This document shows positions 59,133 through 64,000 of a stretch of DNA of 64,000 nt, piece after piece. The stretch is taken from contig JAEYOP010000053.1 of the NCBI GenBank assembly GCA_023411575.1, positions 62,001-126,000 of the forward strand, read 5' to 3'. The stretch comes from Bacillota bacterium. GTDB lineage: Bacteria; Bacillota; Clostridia; Acetivibrionales; DTU013. Under the pieces are notes generated by a model. The model was not told the DNA's origin. It ran no database searches and saw only the letters and a program-made list of their open reading frames with translations. Position 1 is the first letter of the stretch. Each line of letters starts with the position of its first letter. The position numbers and the translations under genes are program-made.

Positions 59133-59804
59133 TCAGGCGCCCGCACGAGGTTTTTCGCCGGATACGCACAGCCCGAAAAACTCGTTTCGGACGGTTCGGA
59201 TTTTCAGTGCGGACCGGTCCAGCAGCTCCGTCAGCTCTTCCGCCGTGTAGGAGGCATTAAGGGAGCTGAGGAAGCCGGGCCGGATTTCCCTGGGCCGGGT
59301 GGAGAAATAGATCATCCACTTCAGGAGCGGGTTTGTGTTGCGCCTCATATCGGTTATACAGTACCGGCCACCCGGTTTCAGGACCCGGTGGATCTCGTTG
59401 AAAACGGCGACCGGGTTTTCCCATTCGTGCAAGGACCCGTTGGATATCACCGCGTCGAATTCTCCGTCGGGAAACGGCATGTTCATGCAGTTGCCCTGCA
59501 CGTACCGGACAGCGGATTCGAAACCGTACTCCCGTGCGTTTTTCTCAGCCATTTTGATCATCTCCGTACTGATCTCACAGCCCGTAAGCCTGGAACCGGG
59601 CGCCTTCTTCAGCCATTCCAGCCCGATGTACCCCGGCCCGGGGCCGATTTCCAGAACGCTGCCGGATTCGATTCCCGTCTTCAGGAAGGTATCGACGTTG
59701 TTCCAGCCCTTGTCCCGCATATTTCGGGCAAACCGGTCGAAGATCTCCACGGTAAGCTCTCCCTGGATGCCCTCATTGGTTTCGATTATTCTTGGTCTCG
59801 TCAT
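59133..59804 (-). CDS. SAM-dependent class I methyltransferase
   Basis: 223 residues. The SAM-binding motif VLEIGPGPGYIGLEWL (near residues 50-65), acidic Glu in CEISTEMIK, and MPFPDGEFDAVISNGSLHEW define a class I small-molecule methyltransferase like UbiE/Methyltransf_11. The ATG follows AGGAGG, which lies inside the end of the padR gene one base upstream, so it is co-transcribed and translationally coupled. Probably the gene controlled by the PadR operators. Substrate unknown. Confidence 0.85.
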   Translation of the reverse strand: MTRPRIIETNEGIQGELTVEIFDRFARNMRDKGWNNVDTFLKTGIESGSVLEIGPGPGYIGLEWLKKAPGSRLTGCEISTEMIKMAEKNAREYGFESAVRYVQGNCMNMPFPDGEFDAVISNGSLHEWENPVAVFNEIHRVLKPGGRYCITDMRRNTNPLLKWMIYFSTRPREIRPGFLSSLNASYTAEELTELLDRSALKIRTVRNEFFGLCVSGEKPRAGA

Positions 59805-59805
59805 T

Positions 59806-60345
59806 TCAACTTTCCTCCTGCTTCAATTGAGTCAGGGCTTCGGTGGCCCAGTCGAGCTCCGCCCTGTAATGATGCTCGTGGTGACTGAAAATGATGCGGG
59901 CCGCCGCTTTTGCGTCCTCCGGAATGAACTGCAGGGTGGCCGCTTTATGCTCCCGGATGGTTGCAAGCGCTTTCTCCAGCCGGAGGATATGCTGCTCCAG
60001 GCGGCTTGCTATTTCCGCTCCCTCCAGGTGCTCGGAGAAGTAGAACACCGCATCGGAAGGAAACGCGGGCCTGTATTCGAATTCCAGCAGCTTTTCCAGC
60101 ATGCCCCGGAATGCCGCCAACCCTTTTTCCGTGACGGAATAGACGGTTTTCTCCGGCCTGCTGTCCGGTTTTTCGCTGCTGGAGGCCAGCAGCCCGTCCG
60201 CTTCCATTTTCTCGAGATGATAGTAAATGGTCGGCAGCTTGATCTGCGTAAAATCCGACAGCTGCTCCGCAATGATTTTCCTTATGCTGTATCCGTGCTG
60301 TGGCCCGAAGCGCTGGAGCAAGCCCAGTATGTATAAAGGGATGAT
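59806..60345 (-). CDS. PadR-family regulator with a non-ATG start
   Basis: About 179 residues: N-terminal winged helix of the PadR type (IIPLYILGLLQRFGPQHGYS, then LPTIYYHLEKMEADGLL), and a C-terminal dimerisation helix region (residues 110-165). No ATG, GTG or TTG is placed properly behind the strong AAAGGAGGG at 60352-60360. The nearest in-frame TTG at 60321 lacks a site and would lose the first strand. ATC at 60345 (7-base spacing) or ATT at 60351 are the candidate starts. It probably represses itself and the methyltransferase. Confidence 0.8.
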   Translation of the reverse strand: MIPLYILGLLQRFGPQHGYSIRKIIAEQLSDFTQIKLPTIYYHLEKMEADGLLASSSEKPDSRPEKTVYSVTEKGLAAFRGMLEKLLEFEYRPAFPSDAVFYFSEHLEGAEIASRLEQHILRLEKALATIREHKAATLQFIPEDAKAAARIIFSHHEHHYRAELDWATEALTQLKQEES

Positions 60346-60364
60346 AGAAATCCCTCCTTTCTAT

Positions 60365-60410
60365 TAGTCAGTACTGACTATATTATTACTCAGTACTGAC
60401 TATTTGTCAA
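60365..60410 (-). promoter_or_regulatory. PadR promoter with two tandem palindromic operators
   Basis: Perfect palindrome TAGTCAGTACTGACTA (60365-60380) and a copy with one change (60387-60402), centres 22 bp apart, two helical turns. They flank an AT-rich -10 (TAATAA/AATAAT around 60383-60390); the -35 TTGACA is at 60410-60405 on the minus strand. The second repeat covers the spacer, so binding would block the polymerase. Strong evidence of autorepression. Confidence 0.85.
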
Positions 60411-60468
60411 GCCTTTTCTGATCCGCTGCTTCGGAATTCCATAGAGAGAAAAAGGGAGAAATGGAGAA

Positions 60469-61061
60469 ATGAAGGAAAACGGGCTTGTCATACGGCATTA
60501 TGCCCAGTTCAAAACGGCCGTCGACAAAGTCGGAGTAATCGACGCACTCCTGCCGGGCGATGTCTATGAACTGATTTTTGTCGTAATGCAATATACCCAG
60601 CTGCCGGCGGTACTGCCGGTCCTGTCGGCCAACGAGAGCCGAAATATTGTTTTTGTCGGCAACAATGCGGACCCTGCCGCTATAAAAAAGGAACTGGAAC
60701 AAAACAGTACGGTGAAAAAGCAGGTCGCCTTCGGTTTTCAGCCCACCGGCGGAAGACGGGAAAACGGCAGGGTGATTTGCGTGCGGGCAGGCGGACGCAT
60801 GGTGCTCGGGGATTTAGAGGGAGGGCTGGCCTGGAGAAGCCTTATGGATAAAGCATTCGAAAATACAAAATACAGATTACGGTTACACCCCTTGGGCGGC
60901 TCGCCATCAGTGACCACGCCATGTCCGCCACAGAAGAGATGCTGGCCCTGAGCGACGCCTTCGACGAAATGAAGCGGAAAGCCGGTATTCCCACACCCGT
61001 ATGGGATTCTCTGGAGAGCTTCCTGCTGAAAGCGCGGGCCGGCCAGGCAACTCCTGCTTGA
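60469..61061 (+). pseudogene. Ketopantoate-reductase-like pseudogene
   Basis: The frame starting at 60469 begins in the middle of the Rossmann part (ENGLVIRHYAQFKTAVDKVG) without the GxGxxG nucleotide-binding start, and includes QVAFGFQPTGGRRENGRVIC. After about 60880 the frame changes: the family C-terminus (RLAISDHAMSATEEM, then PTPVWDSLESFLLKAR) continues in a different frame to TGA at 61061. About 100 internal residues are lost at the junction. A truncated 160-residue reading ends at 60951. N-terminal loss plus internal deletion makes it non-functional. Confidence 0.8.
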
Positions 61062-61085
61062 TACGAGAGGACAATCTGTTATAAT
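61058..61085 (+). promoter_or_regulatory. Promoter of uppP
   Basis: TTGATA (61058-61063), 16-base spacer, TATAAT (61080-61085), 48 bases before the ATG. The -35 overlaps the stop codon of the pseudogene. A small palindrome ATGGT-A-ACCAT follows directly at 61084. Confidence 0.75.
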
Positions 61086-61133
61086 GGTAACCATATAACC
61101 ATATATAAAGAAGAAATCAACGGGGGACTACAT

Positions 61134-61937
61134 ATGGACCTGATTTTAAAGGCAATTATTCTTGGCATTGTGGAAGGGATTACGGAGTTTCTGCCGATCT
61201 CCTCCACGGGGCATTTGATTGTATTCGGCCATTTTCTGGATTTCACCGGGCCTTTTGCCGTTACGTTCGAGATCGTCATTCAGCTGGGAGCGATCCTGGC
61301 GGTGGTCGTCTTCTACTGGAAGCGGATTCTGGAATCCCTGAAGAATTTGAAGCCGGGCCAGTGGGGGTTCCGGCTCTGGCTGTGGATGCTGATCGCCTTC
61401 GTGCCTTCCGCGGTTTTGGGATTGCTGACGAATGATTTTGTGGAACAATATCTTTTTTCTCCCCTCACCGTTGCCATTGCCATGATTGTCGGCGCGCTGC
61501 TGATCCTGGTGGTGGAAAAGCTCGTTCGAACGGCAAAATACAATGACATGCTCAAGGTCGGGGCAAAAAAATCCTTCTTGATCGGGCTGGCCCAATGCCT
61601 GTCCCTGTTCCCCGGAATGTCCAGGTCCGCCTCCACCATCCTGGGCGGCCTGATGGTCGGGCTGTCGGCGAAGGCGGCTGCCGAGTTCTCCTTTTTCCTG
61701 GCGATTCCTACCATGTTTGCCGCCACTGGGTATTCTCTCGTAAAAGGAGTGGGTGCTATGACCGCAACGGAAGGACTGGCGCTTGCCGTCGGATTTATCG
61801 CCTCCTTTGCGGTAGCCTTCCTGGTAGTAGGCCGGTTTTTATCCTTCCTCGGGAAGCATTCCCTGAAACCGTTTGCCTATTACAGGCTCGCCGTGGGAAC
61901 CATCATGATATTCATCGCGGCCCTGGGCCTGCTCTAG
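61134..61937 (+). CDS. uppP: Undecaprenyl-diphosphate phosphatase (UppP/BacA)
   Basis: 267-residue integral membrane phosphatase that recycles undecaprenyl diphosphate for peptidoglycan and other envelope polymers. The two conserved repeats are present: EGITEFLPISSTGHL (residues about 13-28) and PGMSRSASTILGG (about 160-173). About eight membrane helices. Also known for bacitracin tolerance when over-expressed. ATG at 61134 has a modest GGGGGA site. It ends before a terminator. Confidence 0.95.
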   Translation: MDLILKAIILGIVEGITEFLPISSTGHLIVFGHFLDFTGPFAVTFEIVIQLGAILAVVVFYWKRILESLKNLKPGQWGFRLWLWMLIAFVPSAVLGLLTNDFVEQYLFSPLTVAIAMIVGALLILVVEKLVRTAKYNDMLKVGAKKSFLIGLAQCLSLFPGMSRSASTILGGLMVGLSAKAAAEFSFFLAIPTMFAATGYSLVKGVGAMTATEGLALAVGFIASFAVAFLVVGRFLSFLGKHSLKPFAYYRLAVGTIMIFIAALGLL

Positions 61938-62025
61938 ACAGCTTGGCAGCAGGCGGAGGTTCTGCGGTCGCGCAAGACGTATTGCCGAGAGCAAATTTTT
62001 CATTATTATGCCAATAGCAAAATTC

Positions 62026-62056
62026 AATGGGAAGAGCCCCGATTCTTCCCATTTTT
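62026..62056 (+). terminator. uppP terminator
   Basis: Ten-base stem AATGGGAAGA (62026-62035) / TCTTCCCATT (62044-62053), eight-base loop, TTTTTCTT tail. About 90 bases after the uppP stop. Confidence 0.85.
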
Positions 62057-62108
62057 CTTATCCGTTCGGAAGGGAATAAAAAAGTTTTATATTTTATTAT
62101 GGATTCTC

Positions 62109-62164
62109 TTGACAAAGCAATCCATTTTGCATACAATGTATTAGGAATGATTCTTATTCCTAAT
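62109..62164 (+). promoter_or_regulatory. Promoter and PerR/Fur-type operator
   Basis: TTGACA (62109-62114), 17-base spacer, TACAAT (62132-62137), then the perfect inverted repeat TTAGGAAT-7-ATTCCTAA (62141-62163) directly at the transcription start, just before the GGAGG site. Position and symmetry fit autorepression by the Fur-family protein encoded next. Confidence 0.8.
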
Positions 62165-62178
62165 CCGGAGGCAAAGTG

Positions 62179-62550
62179 ATGTCAAAGCATCGAAAATTGA
62201 TCCTGGATATCCTGATGTCGTCCAGTGAACATATGACGGCAGAAAAAATCTTTATGAAAGCCAAGCAAATTCAACCTTCCATTGCGGTAGGAACGGTTTA
62301 TCGGAACCTGGGCCTGATGACGGAGGCCGGAGAAATCAAACGGGTCAGCATGTTCAATGCGCCGGACCGATACGACATCACCCTGCATCCCCACGAGCAC
62401 ATTATCTGCCAGGAGTGCGGAGAGTTGTCGGACATATCCGTTTCCAACCTGAAGGAGTACCTGGAAAAGCAAACCGGGATCGCCATTCTCGGATACGACC
62501 TGAACGTAAGGTATATTTGTGAAAAATGCAAGAAGAAAGGAACCCAATAG
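62179..62550 (+). CDS. PerR/Fur-family regulator
   Basis: 123-residue metalloregulator. Winged helix at residues about 1-75 (LMSSSEHMTAEKIFMKAKQI, SIAVGTVYRNLGLMTEAGEI), dimerisation half with HPHEHIICQECGEL and a structural zinc site from two CxxC pairs (CQEC and CEKC). Context with rubrerythrin suggests a peroxide-sensing PerR role rather than iron control. ATG at 62179 follows GGAGG by 7 bases; the GTG three bases earlier is less likely. It is preceded by its own palindromic operator, and rubrerythrin follows 66 bases later. Confidence 0.9.
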   Translation: MSKHRKLILDILMSSSEHMTAEKIFMKAKQIQPSIAVGTVYRNLGLMTEAGEIKRVSMFNAPDRYDITLHPHEHIICQECGELSDISVSNLKEYLEKQTGIAILGYDLNVRYICEKCKKKGTQ

Positions 62551-62616
62551 GGAAATTCGAATGCTCCAGTTGCGTTCAATTTATCAAATAATGAATATAA
62601 AAAAGGAGAGAGTGTT

Positions 62617-63150
62617 ATGAACATCAAGGGAACCAAAACGGAGAAAAATCTGGCGGCAGCGTTTGCCGGCGAATCCCAGGCAAGGAACAAATACACCTAT
62701 TTCGCTTCTGTTGCGAAAAAAGAGGGATATGAGCAGATCGCAGCCATATTCGAAGCCACGGCAAATAACGAAAAGGAGCATGCGAAGCTCTGGTTCAAGG
62801 CCCTGGGCGAGCTTGGCGACACGGCGGCCAATCTGCTGCATGCGGCTGAAGGCGAAAACTATGAATGGACCGATATGTACGAGGGCTTTGCAAAGGATGC
62901 GCAGGAAGAAGGCTTCACCGCTCTGGCCGCGCAGTTCAGGATGGTCGCAAAGATTGAGAGGGCGCACGAAGAAAGATACCGCGCACTGCTGAAAAACGTG
63001 GAAATGCAGAAGGTATTCGAAAAGGCGGACGAAACCATGTGGGAATGCCGCAACTGCGGACATCTCGTCATGGGGAAGAAGGCGCCCGAGCTTTGCCCGG
63101 TTTGCGCACATCCCAGGAGTTTTTTCGAAGTCCGCAAGGAAAACTATTAA
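62617..63150 (+). CDS. rbr: Rubrerythrin
   Basis: 177-residue peroxide-scavenging protein of anaerobes, reducing hydrogen peroxide with electrons from NADH through rubredoxin. Residues 1-140 are the ferritin-like four-helix bundle with AFAGESQARNKYTYFA and EATANNEKEHAKLWF carrying the di-iron Glu and His ligands, and a C-terminal rubredoxin domain has CRNCGHLV and CPVCAHP. The ATG follows AAGGAGAG with 7-base spacing. It sits immediately after the PerR-type regulator and is probably its target. Confidence 0.96.
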   Translation: MNIKGTKTEKNLAAAFAGESQARNKYTYFASVAKKEGYEQIAAIFEATANNEKEHAKLWFKALGELGDTAANLLHAAEGENYEWTDMYEGFAKDAQEEGFTALAAQFRMVAKIERAHEERYRALLKNVEMQKVFEKADETMWECRNCGHLVMGKKAPELCPVCAHPRSFFEVRKENY

Positions 63151-63172
63151 TTGGTCAACAAAAATCCGGGGT

Positions 63173-63198
63173 TTATGCCCGTGTTAATACGGGCATAA
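63173..63198 (+). terminator. Hairpin after rubrerythrin
   Basis: Perfect 10-bp stem TTATGCCCGT (63173-63182) / ACGGGCATAA (63189-63198) with a six-base loop, 23 bases after the rubrerythrin stop. No long T tract. Confidence 0.65.
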
Positions 63199-63222
63199 TG
63201 TGCACCGTGGGTGGTTTAGCGG

Positions 63223-63252
63223 GGCAGACAGCAGATCAAGCTGTCTGCCTTT
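63223..63252 (+). terminator. Second hairpin after rubrerythrin
   Basis: Stem GGCAGACAGC (63223-63232) / GCTGTCTGCC (63240-63249), seven-base loop, short TTT tail. With the hairpin upstream it makes a double terminator. Confidence 0.8.
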
Positions 63253-63295
63253 GTCGTTGTTCGCCGATTTTTTTGTTGATTCCTCCCATCTCCCA

Positions 63296-63326
63296 TTGAC
63301 ATTGACCCTGCGTCAACTTGTATAAT
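63296..63326 (+). promoter_or_regulatory. MerR-type promoter with 19-base spacer
   Basis: TTGACA (63296-63301) and TATAAT (63321-63326) separated by 19 bases instead of 17, with the dyad TTGAC-CCTGC-GTCAA (63302-63316) inside the spacer. This is the layout of promoters activated by MerR-family regulators. No merR gene is seen in the window. Confidence 0.65.
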
Positions 63327-63346
63327 CTATTTGTGAGGTGCTGATT

Positions 63347-63592
63347 TTGGAACTTACAAGAATAAACGAAGTGGTTGACAACTTCACTGTCTTGCATTTC
63401 CGACATTTCCAGGTAAAAATACCTTTCGGGCCAATATTTGAATATTGCGACTACTATAACCCTGATAAACACGCGCATGAATTCTGCTATTTATACGTAC
63501 CTGTCGAAAAGGCCCGATGTATAGTATTTAATAAGTATTTTCTCCGGTTGTACAGTATAAATCATTGTCATATTTTATGTGATACAATATGA
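63347..63592 (+). CDS. Small protein of unknown function behind a MerR-type promoter
   Basis: About 81 residues from TTG at 63347, which follows TGAGGTG by 6 bases. The first 55 residues (PFGPIFEYCDYYNPDKHAHE, YLYVPVEKA) faintly resemble the ligand-binding end of GyrI-like domains, and the C-terminal tail is unlike it, so a frameshifted or truncated domain is possible. The gene is 20 bases before the last gene of the window. Confidence 0.35.
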   Translation: MELTRINEVVDNFTVLHFRHFQVKIPFGPIFEYCDYYNPDKHAHEFCYLYVPVEKARCIVFNKYFLRLYSINHCHILCDTI

Positions 63593-63612
63593 ATAAAAGG
63601 AGAGTATCTGCA

Positions 63613-64000
63613 ATGAAAATAAAACGGAGTAACAATCTTCCCAATATCAGTGACCTTTTCAGTTATGGCATGGGAAAGAACTTCACGAATGAGGGAAAAA
63701 ACTTCGCGTTCGACAACTGTATGGAATTTCTCATGGAAAAGCTCAGCGAGAATCAAAAGCTCGATTACTGGATTATCACGGGGATCACCGGCAACGGCTA
63801 TACTCCCGTCTACAGCAAAAACGATACAGCAACTACCTGCGAATACTGCGTATCAGGATATCTCGCGGGAACAGAGTATATCGGCTATGTATTCGACGCA
63901 ATCGGGTATGGACACACCTATGTCACCGCCGAACAGCTCAACGCGGAAAAAACGATGTATGTTCAACAGCTGATGGGCTATATCGACCGTGGGATACCTG
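63613..64000 (+). CDS. BtrH-like N-terminal domain protein, cut by the window edge
   Basis: Open frame from ATG at 63613 (AAGGAGAG about 8 bases upstream) to the right edge without a stop, at least 129 residues. It reads FDNCMEFLMEKLSENQKLDY, then TATTCEYCVSGYLAGTEYIG and DAIGYGHTYVTAEQLN. A Cys near residue 35 after FDN heads a helix, and the protein resembles the papain-fold N-terminus seen in BtrH-type proteins, as does the gene at 27.0 kb. The remainder lies outside the window. Confidence 0.6.
   Translation, partial: MKIKRSNNLPNISDLFSYGMGKNFTNEGKNFAFDNCMEFLMEKLSENQKLDYWIITGITGNGYTPVYSKNDTATTCEYCVSGYLAGTEYIGYVFDAIGYGHTYVTAEQLNAEKTMYVQQLMGYIDRGIP

Overview
This 64 kb window looks like the chromosome of an anaerobic, endospore-forming member of the Bacillota (Clostridia-like), probably a degrader of plant polysaccharides. 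The evidence is a ger germinant-receptor operon, a rubrerythrin next to a PerR/Fur-type regulator, strong AGGAGG ribosome binding sites, sigma-A type promoters and many glycoside hydrolases with AraC or YesM/YesN regulators. The species cannot be fixed from the sequence alone. No rRNA, tRNA or CRISPR array was recognised.

Layout. 1-4.4 kb: gerA-gerB-gerC operon with a 53-residue two-helix membrane protein, a candidate receptor D subunit. 4.5-10.4 kb: polysaccharide locus with GH105, GH43, an AraC regulator and a GH2 enzyme; the AraC and GH2 promoters are divergent. 10.5-16.4 kb: alpha/beta hydrolase, a large HTH protein, and a divergent pair made of a membrane-anchored zinc-ribbon protein with a papain-like triad and an Lgt paralogue. 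16.4-20.9 kb: four related beta-rich proteins (DUF6385-like), one built on 102-bp tandem repeats, followed by a TPR glycosyltransferase; probably a glycosylated surface or spore-coat module.

21-28 kb is an AT-richer accessory block: a decayed IS91-type transposase, an MNT/HEPN toxin-antitoxin pair whose HEPN gene is frameshifted, a truncated IS ATPase ORF, then WYL regulator, M28 membrane peptidase and BtrH-like genes. 28.4-33 kb: a secreted RCC1/DUF5050 repeat protein followed by two decayed repeat-protein genes. 33-40.8 kb: three-domain LigD, an EF-G/Tet(M)-like GTPase fused to a YacP-type NYN nuclease, a second GH43 and a HAD phosphatase.

40.8-56.8 kb: a second carbohydrate locus with a YesM/YesN-type two-component system (the kinase has two tandem sensor halves), a binding protein with two permeases, a propeller lipoprotein, a DUF5107-TPR protein, RarD, an AraC regulator and a GH29 fucosidase. 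Terminator placement and ATGA overlaps show operon structure. 56.8-60.4 kb (minus strand): anti-sigma/ECF sigma pair, a stand-alone pyruvate-kinase C-terminal-like protein, and a methyltransferase behind a PadR regulator with two tandem palindromic operators over its own promoter. 60.5-64 kb: a ketopantoate-reductase-like pseudogene, uppP, a PerR-type regulator with its own operator, rubrerythrin, and a MerR-type promoter before a BtrH-like gene that runs off the right edge.

The parts most worth following up are the protease/Lgt/DUF6385/glycosyltransferase block, the WYL-M28-BtrH cassette and the GTPase-nuclease fusion.
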